Of a stretch of DNA of 64,000 nucleotides, positions 27,452 to 36,109 are shown one piece after another. The stretch covers positions 2,790,001 through 2,854,000 of the forward strand of contig NZ_WWFG01000002.1 in NCBI RefSeq assembly GCF_026127265.1, written 5' to 3'. A model generated the notes under the pieces. The model saw nothing but the letters and a program-made list of their open reading frames with translations, was not told the origin of the DNA and ran no database searches. Both the position numbers and the translations under genes were made by a program. How positions within the stretch are numbered: position 1 is the first letter of the stretch; every line of letters starts with the position of its first letter. Origin of the DNA: Nostoc sp. KVJ3. Lineage in GTDB: Bacteria; Cyanobacteriota; Cyanobacteriia; Cyanobacteriales; Nostocaceae.

Positions 27452-27836
27452 CATCACCATTAATTTGGGAGATGCATTTTTGCTAGATACGCCTCCTAAC
27501 AGTGAACACCTCTACATCGCAATTGCACAAACTTCTGAAAGCAACTATCTATTTGTCAATGTTACTAGCCGCAGACCTAATTCTGAAACTTCCTGTGTTC
27601 TCCTACCAGGTTCAGGTATACCAAGCTTTATAGTCCATGAGTCGGTAATAGCTTATCAGTTTGCTCGTGAGATGGATGCTACTCAACTAGCTGGTTTGAT
27701 TACCATTGGTAGCCCTATTCCGAAAGGGACTTGTTCAAAGGCTGTTATTACACTAATTCAGCAAGGTGGTTTAGTCTCCAAGAGGTTGAAGAATAGGTAC
27801 AAAACTGCTCTGAAAGCTTTTTTGGGAATACCGTAA
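27444..27836 (+). CDS. Candidate toxin coupled to the Panacea antitoxin
   Basis: A 130-aa protein I do not recognise. It starts eight bases inside the Panacea gene, so the two are translated together. The first 100 residues alternate hydrophobic and polar residues (ITINLGDAFLLDTPP, YLFVNVTSRRP, CVLLPGSGIPSFI) and look all-beta, plausibly a small SH3-like barrel as in MazF/PemK-type RNases; this is a guess by size and strand pattern, with no catalytic residues identified. The C-terminus is helical and basic (KRLKNRYKTALKAFLGIP). Position argues strongly for a toxin role. Confidence 0.65.
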   Translation: MVSITINLGDAFLLDTPPNSEHLYIAIAQTSESNYLFVNVTSRRPNSETSCVLLPGSGIPSFIVHESVIAYQFAREMDATQLAGLITIGSPIPKGTCSKAVITLIQQGGLVSKRLKNRYKTALKAFLGIP

Positions 27837-28029
27837 GATATCATAGATCGCAGTTACAGATGGAGAGTAAATAGTGCTGGAAAACTGAGATAAGCTGATG
27901 CGTATTGATAAAGTGAATTATATTTTTGAATTTAGCTGAAAAATAGATAAATATTAATACTTGTCATACTTAATGTTGATTGTGAAACGAAATGATTAAT
28001 GAAACGTTCAAATCGCCTTGTTTAGATAA

Positions 28030-28054
28030 GGGCGATCGCTTGTGCAATTTGAGT
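28030..28054 (+). repeat. 25-bp direct repeat, right copy
   Basis: Identical to the last 25 bases of the helicase gene (26634-26658). It lies about 190 bases after the toxin-candidate stop and so encloses the Panacea pair. It is not in a coding frame here, since the codon before it is TAA. Confidence 0.85.
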
Positions 28055-28128
28055 GATATAATTTATGTGTAGCTAAATAGCCTTAGTAAGTATACTAATC
28101 CCACCTCTTATATGGGGCGGGGTTTTTT

Positions 28129-28162
28129 AATCCCCGACTTCTTCAAAAAGTCGGGGATTTTT
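28129..28162 (+). terminator. Rho-independent terminator
   Basis: A 12-bp stem (AATCCCCGACTT and its complement) with a 7-base loop, followed by TTTTT. An extra G/C hairpin with a T run (CCCACC...GGGGCGGGGTTTTTT) lies just before it. It would end transcription of the helicase/Panacea stretch before the glycosyltransferase. Confidence 0.8.
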
Positions 28163-28250
28163 GTGTTCGTAGTTACTGATGACATTGCTGTAAAAACATA
28201 TATAGTAGTGCCTATACGCAAGGCAACTTGCCATTAGTAATTGCAACATT

Positions 28251-30389
28251 ATGTTAATTAATGAATTAAGAGATATTAATTTTATTATTTTTCCTAACTG
28301 GTCTAATTTAGAAACAGCGATGCCTTCCGCGAACTTCGCTAACGCAGAAGATTTGATAACTGTTCTCAGAACTCTTTTTACACATCAAGCTAGACAAGAT
28401 ATAACACTACTAATTGACACTCAATCTTTATCGGATGAACTACAAGATAATGCTAACTCATTGCTTTTTGAGACTGTTCTGAAACTTAGCTTAGAAGACA
28501 TTATCTGTGAAGACCTCAACGTAGGGCTTACGGGTCAGCTAACCATACAAGAATGGTCTGTGATTAAATCATTTATTAACTTTCGTATTCCAATTAACAA
28601 CGAAGATCCCTACATTATCCAGCAGCCAGAAATTGCACAAATTCCGATATGTGATTTGTCAGAAATTTGCCAGAAAACTGTTTATGAAGCTGCTAGGCTA
28701 GAATCTTGGCAAAGATGGGGTGACTATTTTGCAGACAGTGAATCACCCGAAAACGCTATCCCATATTACAGCAAATATTTATCCAGTTGTCCGCACCAAA
28801 TTGACTATTATCTGAAACTAAGTAATATTTTCTATAAAATTGGTCAGATGCAAGGGGCTATTCAAACATTACAGAACGGTATTAGCCATTGCCCTGAAGC
28901 AGAAGAACTCTATTTCTGGGTGATTATTCGCCTAAAGCAAAGCCACAAGTATCTAGAAGCTCGTAACTTCGCTCACCGAGTTACAGCTAAGTTTGCTGAA
29001 AATTATGTATTTAAGATGTTGAGCCATCTGATGCTGCCAGAAATTTATCATACTCCTGATGAGATTGATACTTGCCGGGCATGGTTTCAAGATGGACTAG
29101 AAAAACTCATTCAAGAAATAACAATAAATAGCGCCCATGAGATGAAAAAAGCTTTAACAGGAATCAGGAATCATACAAACTTTTTTCTTGCATATCAGGC
29201 AAAGAACGATGTGCTGCTACAGCAACAATATGGACAGCTAGTTCACCAAATTATGGCGGCAAATTATCCCCAATGGGTTCAGGCGCGTCCGATTTCTTCT
29301 ATTGGCAAGAATCAGCGAATTAAAATTGGCTATCTTTCCTATTTTTTGTGTGCTTGGAGCGGAACAGTTTTATTTTTAAACTGGCTGAAATATGCAGATA
29401 ATCAAAACTTTGAAATTTATTCGTATCATATAGGGCATCAAATTGATGCTGCTACTCAATTGTTTCAGTCTCATAGTACAAAGTTCTATCATTTGCCGAA
29501 TAATTTAGAACAAGTGTGTCAACAAGTTATTGACGATCGCATTGATGTGTTAATTTTTCCAGAATTAGGAATGGATGCCACAACACTATGTATTGCTGGA
29601 CTTCGTTTAGCACCGATTCAATGTATGGCTTGGGGACAACCTGTAACTTCTGGACTGCTCACCATTGACTATTTCTTATCGAGTGAACTGATGGAGCCTG
29701 TGAATGGGCAAGATCACTATACCGAAAGCCTTGTCCGTTTACCTGGTGTGGGGATTTCTTATCCTGCGATCAAAGTTGATTCAGTCCGCCGCAACCGATT
29801 ATTTTTTGGATTACGAGAAGATGCTATTGTCTATATTTCTAGTCAAGCTGGCTATAAATATCTACCGCAGCACGATTACATTTATGCAGAAATTGCCCGT
29901 CAAGTTCCCAATTCTCAGTTTATGTTCCTTCGCTCTGGAATTTCTCAAGAACGTCTGAGACGGGCATTTGCGGCTGTAGACTTAAATAGTCTTGACTACT
30001 GTGTATTCTCTCCTGTCCTACCGCGTGATGATTACTTTGACTTGCTTTCTTTGGCAGACATTTATTTAGATACTTTCAGTTGGGCGGGTGGGAACACAAC
30101 CCTGGATGCGATCGCTTGTCATTTACCAATTGTCACCTGTCCTGGCGAGTTTATGCGAAGCCGGCACTCCTATGGTTTCTTGCAAGCTATGGGTGTAACA
30201 GAGACAATTGCAGCTGATGCCTCTCAATATATCCAGATTGCAGTACGATTAGCAGTAGATATTGATTGGCGATCGTCAGTTCGTGAAGCTCTAAAACTGT
30301 CAACCAACGTTCTGTTTGACAATCCCACTGCTACCCAAAACTTAGAAGCATTCATCAAGCAAGCGATCGCTAGTGAATTGCCAAAATAA
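28251..30389 (+). CDS. TPR / GT41-like (O-GlcNAc transferase-type) glycosyltransferase
   Basis: A 712-aa protein. Residues about 150-250 are TPR-like helices (YYSKYLSSCPHQIDYYLKLSN). Residues about 360-705 form a GT-B fold of GT41/SPINDLY type: RIKIGYLSYFLCAWSG, APIQCMAWGQPVTSG (the OGT-type signature), and DTFSWAGGNTTLDAIACHLPIVT at the nucleotide-sugar site. Bacterial relatives transfer a sugar to protein Ser/Thr/Asn. Lacks signal or membrane segments. Near the N-terminus the stretch AMPSANFANAE is encoded by a common Nostoc palindromic repeat, i.e. a repeat inserted in frame. No partner gene seen. Confidence 0.87.
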   Translation: MLINELRDINFIIFPNWSNLETAMPSANFANAEDLITVLRTLFTHQARQDITLLIDTQSLSDELQDNANSLLFETVLKLSLEDIICEDLNVGLTGQLTIQEWSVIKSFINFRIPINNEDPYIIQQPEIAQIPICDLSEICQKTVYEAARLESWQRWGDYFADSESPENAIPYYSKYLSSCPHQIDYYLKLSNIFYKIGQMQGAIQTLQNGISHCPEAEELYFWVIIRLKQSHKYLEARNFAHRVTAKFAENYVFKMLSHLMLPEIYHTPDEIDTCRAWFQDGLEKLIQEITINSAHEMKKALTGIRNHTNFFLAYQAKNDVLLQQQYGQLVHQIMAANYPQWVQARPISSIGKNQRIKIGYLSYFLCAWSGTVLFLNWLKYADNQNFEIYSYHIGHQIDAATQLFQSHSTKFYHLPNNLEQVCQQVIDDRIDVLIFPELGMDATTLCIAGLRLAPIQCMAWGQPVTSGLLTIDYFLSSELMEPVNGQDHYTESLVRLPGVGISYPAIKVDSVRRNRLFFGLREDAIVYISSQAGYKYLPQHDYIYAEIARQVPNSQFMFLRSGISQERLRRAFAAVDLNSLDYCVFSPVLPRDDYFDLLSLADIYLDTFSWAGGNTTLDAIACHLPIVTCPGEFMRSRHSYGFLQAMGVTETIAADASQYIQIAVRLAVDIDWRSSVREALKLSTNVLFDNPTATQNLEAFIKQAIASELPK

Positions 30390-30451
30390 AATACTCAGGA
30401 ATGTCTGCGGCGGATTGGTATGGCACTGAAGAATCTCGCCAGGGCATGAAC

Positions 30452-30719
30452 CAATACAGTTCAGTTAAGGATTTTTGGTACTGATTTTAGACCTGTAGAG
30501 ACGCTAAATTGGACAGGGCTTCACCCCACTACACGCTTTCATATCATGTCCGCCAAATTACCCATAATAAAAGAACCCCACCCCAACCCCTCCCCGCTTG
30601 CGGGGAGGGGAGACAAAGCATAGCTTTGGCGGGGTGGGGTTCTTCGGGTTTAATAAGCAATCAAGCGGACATGATATCACTTCTCTATCAAGCATATTGA
30701 GCTTAACTGAACGGTATTG
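30452..30719. mobile_element. MITE family B, copy 1, with another element nested in it
   Basis: Ends CAATACAGTTCAGTTAAG and, on the right, CTTAACTGAACGGTATTG, perfect or near-perfect inverted repeats of about 18 bp. A second element (30541-30677), with ends ATATCATGTCCGC and its complement and a G/C hairpin (CCCCACCCC ... GGGGTGGGG), sits inside it. The second copy of family B is at 46398-46531. Confidence 0.75.
30541..30677. mobile_element. Small element with ATATCATGTCCGC ends, nested
   Basis: Arms ATATCATGTCCGC (30541-30553) and GCGGACATGATAT (30665-30677); the core is a long stem made from AGAACCCCACCCC and its complement around GCTTGCGGGG. It can form a stable terminator-like hairpin and interrupts the family B element. 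Confidence 0.7.
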
Positions 30720-30778
30720 TACTCTAAGGATCTAGTAATATTATTTAAATATCCTTATTTTCAAAGGGTAGCTTCTGG

Positions 30779-31447
30779 CTAAATACCAAGATACGATCGA
30801 GTTTCTGGGCCAACAACACCATCTACAAGTAGACCTTTACTTGCCTGAAAGCTTCGGACTCGGCTAACAGTTTCTTGACCGTAAATTCCATCAACTTTGA
30901 GATTACCTAAAGCTGTCTGCACGTCTTTTACAAGCTGACCTTTAGAACCAGGGGTAAGAATAACTGAACCCCCAACGCCACCAGGTGTAGTTGTAGGAGA
31001 ATTGGTAGGTTTATCACCAATCCATCGAGCAAAAACATATTTACCTGTAGAAAGCCTGGCAAAACCGTTTTCATACTTTTCAATGGCTGGAAGGGTTGCG
31101 CCATTTGATACGCAATCCACATAAGAATAGTTAGTACTTGGCCCTGTACGGATACGCAAACAACTGCCGTTAGTCTTTACATAAGCAGCCGAACTTATTT
31201 GAATTTGGGCAGCAGCAATCAGTAATACACCAACACCAGCTAAAGTTAACCAAGCTGAAGATTTAAGAAGTTTTTTCCAATTGAATTTAGATTTGCTGAT
31301 TCCAAATGCCTCTTTTTTAGTAATAACTATGTCAGAAGATTTAAGAGGTTTTTTAGCACTCAATTGAGATTTAGGCAGATTATAGTTGGTGTTTCCAGAT
31401 GCCTCTTCTTGAGCAATAAACATGTGCGAATAAGCAAGATATTCCAT
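30779..31447 (-). CDS. SH3-domain and peptidoglycan-binding protein
   Basis: A 222-aa envelope protein. After an N-terminal Asn/Lys/Ser-rich segment (1-75) comes a membrane segment (about 80-105: SSAWLTLAGVGVLLIAAAQI), a bacterial SH3 domain (about 108-150: LRIRTGPSTNYSYVDCVSNG), a Thr/Pro/Gly linker, and a PG_binding_1 domain (about 165-222: GSKGQLVKDVQTALGNLKVDGIYG). It probably anchors in the membrane and binds cell wall. The N-terminal region resembles that of the 37748-39238 protein (FNWKKLLKSS versus LNWKKLSSGA). Confidence 0.87.
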   Translation of the reverse strand: MEYLAYSHMFIAQEEASGNTNYNLPKSQLSAKKPLKSSDIVITKKEAFGISKSKFNWKKLLKSSAWLTLAGVGVLLIAAAQIQISSAAYVKTNGSCLRIRTGPSTNYSYVDCVSNGATLPAIEKYENGFARLSTGKYVFARWIGDKPTNSPTTTPGGVGGSVILTPGSKGQLVKDVQTALGNLKVDGIYGQETVSRVRSFQASKGLLVDGVVGPETRSYLGI

Positions 31448-31823
31448 AACACACCTCTTTTATATGAAAAAATGGGTACTCACAGAGAATTACTTGGTCT
31501 TTCTCTGTATATATTCTTAGTATATTTTATATCACTACTCTTTCCAAAGGTTTTTACTGGTAGCAAAATTAAAAAAAAATAAAATTAGTCAAAAATATCC
31601 TGAGAAAATGCGATCGCGCTAACTGGGTATATTTAAAACCTGAAACGACGTATTTACGTTACACAGCATGAGTCCTTTGTACAGTGCGTAAGTCCTAATG
31701 TATATACAATCTTCCTTCTGAGCAATGAGTAGCCGTCTTCATTTGGCAAAAGGAATCAAAATAACATACTCCGTATCAACATTTATTAAGTTTTAATTCT
31801 AGGAGAATCTGAAGATTTTTGAT

Positions 31824-31857
31824 ATACTACGGTAATTGGATTGATTTACCGTAGTAT
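31824..31857. promoter_or_regulatory. Perfect 12-bp inverted repeat upstream of tas
   Basis: ATACTACGGTAA, a 10-base gap, then TTACCGTAGTAT. It ends 83 bases before the aldo-keto reductase start codon. With its short arms and AT-rich flanks it looks more like an operator than a terminator, as there is no T run. Possible site for a TetR or MarR-type repressor; this is inference. Confidence 0.55.
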
Positions 31858-31939
31858 TTGATTGTCCCAAAACAGTCCATTTCACAAAAGTTCCAACAGA
31901 AATATTACTGTTCAATCAACTGAATCAAAACGCAGAAAT

Positions 31940-32977
31940 ATGAAGTATAACCAACTTGGCAGGAGTGACTTAAAAGTTTCTGAAATTTGTCTGGGCACTA
32001 TGACTTATGGGCAGCAAAATACTATTGAAGAAGCCCACGAGCAGCTAGATTATTCTATTGCCCAGGGAGTTAACTTTATCGATGCGGCGGAGATGTATCC
32101 AGTTCCAACAAGTGGCGAAACTTATGGATTAACTGAAACTTACATCGGGGAATGGTTAAAGCGTCAACAAAGAGATCGACTTATTATAGCGACTAAAATT
32201 GCTGGGCCTGGTCGCGGCTTTAAATGGGTACGTGGTGGAGCCAAAGCAATTGACCGTGATAATATCAAACAAGCTGTAGATGATAGTCTAAAAAGATTAC
32301 AAACAGATTATATTGATCTGTACCAAATTCACTGGCCCGATCGCTATGTGCCACGATTTGGGCAAACGGTATTCGATCCGACTCAGGTGGGAGAAACGGT
32401 TCCTATCACTGAACAGCTAGCAGTTTTTGCTGACGTAATTAAGGCAGGTAAAATTCGCTATATCGGTTTGAGTAATGAAACCCCGTGGGGAGTTGCCCAG
32501 TTTAGTAGCGCTGCTAAACAGTTAGGATTGCCCAAAGTTGTTTCGATTCAAAATGCTTACAACTTGCTAAATCGAGTATTTGACGGAGCCTTAGCAGAAG
32601 CAGTTTATCACGAAGAAATTGGATTACTCGCTTATAGTCCTTTAGCATTTGGCTTCTTGACTGGCAAATACCTAAACGGCAAACCAGAGAAAGCAAGAGT
32701 TAGCTTATTTGAAAATTTTGGTCAACGCTACTTAAAACCAAAAGTAAGTGAAGCAGTAGCAGCTTATGTCGAAATTGCCAAACGTCATCAATTAAGTCCA
32801 GCGCATCTAGCTTTGGCATTCGTGCGGAGTCGCTGGTTTGTGCCTAGCACAATTATTGGTGCTACGACACTAGAACAACTCAAAGAGAATTTGGCAAGCA
32901 TAGATGTAGTTCTCAATAAAGACATTTTGGAAGAGTTGGATATAGTTCATGCTCAGTCTCCAAACCCAGCACCATAA
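31940..32977 (+). CDS. tas: Aldo-keto reductase, Tas-like
   Basis: A 345-aa NADPH-dependent reductase very similar in layout to E. coli Tas (346 aa). Motifs: DAAEMYPVPTSGETYGLTE with the catalytic Asp/Tyr, the Lys in ATKIAGPGRG, the His in YQIHWPDRY, SNETPWG and the NADP-binding GATTLEQL near the C-terminus. I start at the ATG at 31940, which aligns with Tas; a TTG 26 codons upstream gives a non-conserved leader. The arylsulfotransferase-like gene follows after 18 bases, so both are likely one transcript, with a possible operator at 31824-31857. Confidence 0.9.
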   Translation: MKYNQLGRSDLKVSEICLGTMTYGQQNTIEEAHEQLDYSIAQGVNFIDAAEMYPVPTSGETYGLTETYIGEWLKRQQRDRLIIATKIAGPGRGFKWVRGGAKAIDRDNIKQAVDDSLKRLQTDYIDLYQIHWPDRYVPRFGQTVFDPTQVGETVPITEQLAVFADVIKAGKIRYIGLSNETPWGVAQFSSAAKQLGLPKVVSIQNAYNLLNRVFDGALAEAVYHEEIGLLAYSPLAFGFLTGKYLNGKPEKARVSLFENFGQRYLKPKVSEAVAAYVEIAKRHQLSPAHLALAFVRSRWFVPSTIIGATTLEQLKENLASIDVVLNKDILEELDIVHAQSPNPAP

Positions 32978-32995
32978 GAGTTTAATAGGTAGAAT

Positions 32996-34123
32996 ATGAC
33001 TTTTACAGTAACATCAGTTGACCAGAATACTATTCGTCGTCGGGGTACTGGTTTAAAGGCTTACAATCCCGAAAAAGCATTCAAAGGATACACACTTTTC
33101 ACACCTTTAACAGGTCAAGGTGAAGTCTACCTTTTGAACCTGGAAGGAGAAGTTGTACACCAGTGGAATCTGCCATATCCACCAGGGTTATATGGTTATC
33201 TCTTGCCTAATGGCAACCTTTTTTATAACGGTAAGACTCCACCCGAAGAACCACTACGTTTTGCGTTGTGGGCTGCATTCAAAAGTGGCGTTGTTTTAGA
33301 GGCAGATCCCCAAGGAAATATTATCTGGGAGTATAAGCATCCAGATCATCATCACGATGGACGTAGGTTAGCTAATGGGAACACAATTTTACTCGCCATT
33401 GAAAAGATACCTCAGTCCTTAGTCTCCCGTATCAAAGGTGGCGTAGCAGGTACAGAACCAGATGGGAATATTTATGCTGATGTGCTTTATGAAGTGACTC
33501 CAGCAGGTGAAATTGTTTGGACTTGGCACGCCCACGAACATCTCGATCCAGATATATTTACAATTACACCCCAGGATCATCGACACGAATGGACTCATGG
33601 GAATACCGTCGGGGAACTCGCCGATGGCAACATTATAGTGAGCTTTCGTAATATTTCTACAGTTGTGATTATTGATCGCAAAACCGGAGAAATTATTTGG
33701 ACGTTAGGCGATGATATCCTAGCACAGCAGCACTTTCCCAACGAACTAGCTAACGGTAATATCCTGATTTTCGACAATGGCGCACATCGTCGTCACATCG
33801 CTCTCAATTTCTCCCGTGTGATTGAGGTAAATCGTCAAACAAAAAAGATAGTTTGGGAATACACCGACAACCCGCCCCAAAATTTCTTTAGTGCATACAT
33901 ATCAGGAGCGCAACGTTTAGCCAATGGCAATACCTTGATTACAGAAGGTGCTTATGGTCGGATATTTGAGGTGACAGTTGCAGGAGATATTGTTTGGGAA
34001 TATATTAATCCCCACTTTGCATCTCGGAATATTCCAGGTGAGAAATCGCCGGTAACTCGTGGGGAGCAAAATACAGTTTTCCGCGCCTTCCGTTATGCAC
34101 CTGAAGAGATACCTTGGCTTTAG
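32996..34123 (+). CDS. Arylsulfotransferase (ASST)-like protein
   Basis: A 375-aa beta-propeller protein in the arylsulfate sulfotransferase family. Repeated blade motifs are clear: GEVVHQWNLPYPPGL, GNIIWEYKHPDHHHDGRRLANGNT, GEIVWTWHAHEHL and TIIWTLG-type strands, each with 'ANGN' turns. A His-rich stretch (DHHHDGRR, HDHRHEW-like) occupies the position of the active His in ASST. No signal peptide, unlike periplasmic ASST. The reaction, transfer of sulfate between phenols, is known for the family but not demonstrated for cytosolic members. Coupled to tas upstream. Confidence 0.8.
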   Translation: MTFTVTSVDQNTIRRRGTGLKAYNPEKAFKGYTLFTPLTGQGEVYLLNLEGEVVHQWNLPYPPGLYGYLLPNGNLFYNGKTPPEEPLRFALWAAFKSGVVLEADPQGNIIWEYKHPDHHHDGRRLANGNTILLAIEKIPQSLVSRIKGGVAGTEPDGNIYADVLYEVTPAGEIVWTWHAHEHLDPDIFTITPQDHRHEWTHGNTVGELADGNIIVSFRNISTVVIIDRKTGEIIWTLGDDILAQQHFPNELANGNILIFDNGAHRRHIALNFSRVIEVNRQTKKIVWEYTDNPPQNFFSAYISGAQRLANGNTLITEGAYGRIFEVTVAGDIVWEYINPHFASRNIPGEKSPVTRGEQNTVFRAFRYAPEEIPWL

Positions 34124-34154
34124 TATTTTGTCAAGCTAACAAAAGCCTGGTACG

Positions 34155-34206
34155 TAGTAAGCACAAAGCGTGCTTAGAAAATTAAGAACTAAAGTCCTTA
34201 CTACGA
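34155..34206. repeat. Palindromic repeat (GTAGTAAG type)
   Basis: Related to the palindrome at 7441-7497: GTAGTAAGCACAAAGCG... faces AAAGTCCTTACTAC. It lies between the arylsulfotransferase-like and GST genes. Confidence 0.55.
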
Positions 34207-34363
34207 ACTTCTGATATTCAAAGTTTGGTTAGTGTTTGAAGTTTTTCGCTACATCTAAGCCTTACTGGGCTTCAGAACATTAACAATTGAAGATTTGGGA
34301 TTTTGGATGAAAATTCAATTCCCAATGCCGATTAACAAGTCCTATTTATCAAGGAACTTAAAC

Positions 34364-35035
34364 ATGGCCCAAATCAAAGTATACAGTGCAGTTGTTTGTC
34401 CTTATGCTCACCGTACCCGTTTGGTACTTCAAGAGAAGGGCATTGACTTCGATTTGATTGAGATTGATTTGCAAAATAAACCTGAAGGTTTTACCAAAGT
34501 TTCTCCTTATGGTAAAGTACCTGCAATAACTCATGGCGATAACCGAGTTTGGGAGTCAGCAGTAATTAACGAGTATCTCGATGAGGTATTTCCCAATCCA
34601 CCACTGTTACCCAGCAATCCTGCTGATAAGGCACTAGCTCGCATCTGGATCGATTTTGCTAACACCAGATTCGTTCCCGCTTTTTCTACTCTGCTACGGA
34701 GTTCAGATTCCCAAAAACAAGAAGAAGCTAAACAAGAACTATATAAACATCTGGAATTCATTGAAAACGAAGGTTTAGCAAAACTTTCTGGGGAAGGCCC
34801 TTACTGGTTTGGTGAATCCATCAGTTTGGTGGATTTGACCTATTTCCCCTGGTTTGAGCGCTGGGCTGCACTAAAGCAGTATCGTGGTTTTGGAATACCA
34901 GAGCAATTTACCCGTCTACGCCAGTGGAAACATGCTTTAAAAGAGCGTGACTCTGTGAAAGCGATCGCTCACTCTAAGGAATTCTACATCGAGCGATATG
35001 CCAAATTTGCAGCGCCTACTCTTGCTGCTGTTTAA
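34364..35035 (+). CDS. Glutathione S-transferase
   Basis: A 223-aa GST. The thioredoxin-like N-terminal domain starts with KVYSAVVCPYAHRTRLVL, with the CPYA motif of omega/DHAR-type (Cys) GSTs, and has YGKVPAI (cis-Pro) and the glutathione-binding WESAVINEYLD; the C-terminal domain is all helical (YWFGESISLVDLTYFPWFERW). I start at the ATG at 34364, preceded by AAGGA; the longer frame from 34295 adds a non-conserved leader. Cys-type GSTs usually reduce dehydroascorbate or remove glutathione from adducts. A separate transcript from tas is likely (240-bp spacer). Confidence 0.9.
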   Translation: MAQIKVYSAVVCPYAHRTRLVLQEKGIDFDLIEIDLQNKPEGFTKVSPYGKVPAITHGDNRVWESAVINEYLDEVFPNPPLLPSNPADKALARIWIDFANTRFVPAFSTLLRSSDSQKQEEAKQELYKHLEFIENEGLAKLSGEGPYWFGESISLVDLTYFPWFERWAALKQYRGFGIPEQFTRLRQWKHALKERDSVKAIAHSKEFYIERYAKFAAPTLAAV

Positions 35036-35292
35036 TTAAATCTCGGTGAGTTCGTCGCTATAATCTCTGATTATGGCTTAATACCTTTGGATTAGTGATA
35101 TTTTCTCCAAAAATCCCCCAAGCCTCCTTAAAAAAAGGGGGCTTGATTCCCTGTTTAAAAAGTAGGGAATCGCTTTCAGTTGTCACCAATACCCACTATT
35201 AATCTGCCAATCAGCAATGCTGGGTGATTTTTACCGCGAATTAGTTTCAACTCAGAAAATGAATGGAAACGCCAATTACTTTTTATTGTTAA

Positions 35293-36099
35293 CTAATAGT
35301 GTCTTGAAGCGTCAGGCATAATTGCCTCCTGAAGATTTGCGCCGTTGAGGTTAGCTCCCCTAATGTCGGCTCCTCTGAGGTTCGCTTTTCTAAGATTTGC
35401 CCCTGCCAAATTTGCGCTTCTAAGGTTAGTCCAACTCAAATCAGCTTGACTCAAATCAGCTTCACTTAGGTTAGCACGTAATAGGTAAGCACCACTGAGG
35501 CGAGCCTTATTCAGATTAGCTTTATATAAGTCAGTTTTATAAAGATAAGCTCCTAATATTTCCGCCTCATACAAACTTGCTTCGCACAGGTCAGCCTCAA
35601 TCAAGTTAGCTTCAATGAGGTTCGCAAAAGAGAGATTAGTCCGTATTAGCTTCGCTGCACCTAAATCGGCATCTCTTAAGTTAGCGTCTCTTAGGTCAGT
35701 TCCAATTAGATTAGCATGAGCGATCGCAGCGCCTCTCAGATTTGCCTCACTCAAGTCGGCTCCAATCAAGTTAGCGTGACTCAAATTTACCTGCATAAGT
35801 ATAGCACCACTCAAATTAGCAACACTTAAGTTAGCATCACTCAGGTTAGCTTCAACCAGGAAGGCTTGTGAGAGGTTGGCACTACTGAGGTCAGCACCAC
35901 TGAGGTTTGCTCGCACCAGTAAAGCATTACCCAAATTTACCTTTCTCAAATTTACCCCCTGGAGGTTTGCGCCTCTGAGGTTATCCCCTTGCAGGTTTGC
36001 AGCGCTGAGGTCTGGTTCAATCTGAGGATTTCTCTTTCTCCACTCAATCCATGTAACTGCACCTGCTTTCAGTAAAGCTAGATGCTCTCGATTTGCCAT
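35293..36099 (-). CDS. Pentapeptide-repeat protein
   Basis: A 268-aa protein almost wholly made of A(D/N)LxX pentapeptide repeats (roughly 45 from about residue 28 to 260), forming a right-handed beta-helix. No signal peptide. Such proteins are abundant in cyanobacteria, mostly of unknown function; a few mimic DNA. It begins ten bases after the ccmP stop on the same strand, so it is probably co-transcribed with a carboxysome shell gene. Confidence 0.88.
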   Translation of the reverse strand: MANREHLALLKAGAVTWIEWRKRNPQIEPDLSAANLQGDNLRGANLQGVNLRKVNLGNALLVRANLSGADLSSANLSQAFLVEANLSDANLSVANLSGAILMQVNLSHANLIGADLSEANLRGAAIAHANLIGTDLRDANLRDADLGAAKLIRTNLSFANLIEANLIEADLCEASLYEAEILGAYLYKTDLYKANLNKARLSGAYLLRANLSEADLSQADLSWTNLRSANLAGANLRKANLRGADIRGANLNGANLQEAIMPDASRHY

Positions 36100-36109
36100 T
36101 TTCTCTCCT

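Larger units (their letters stand above)
30390..30778. other. Intergenic region with nested small elements
   Basis: Most of it is one element inside another (30452-30719 enclosing 30541-30677); no gene. The frame at 30509 is an accident of these repeats. Confidence 0.6.

Noticed and set aside
30509..30700. 63-aa frame in the nested element
   Set aside because: Crosses inverted repeat arms; a by-product of the elements.
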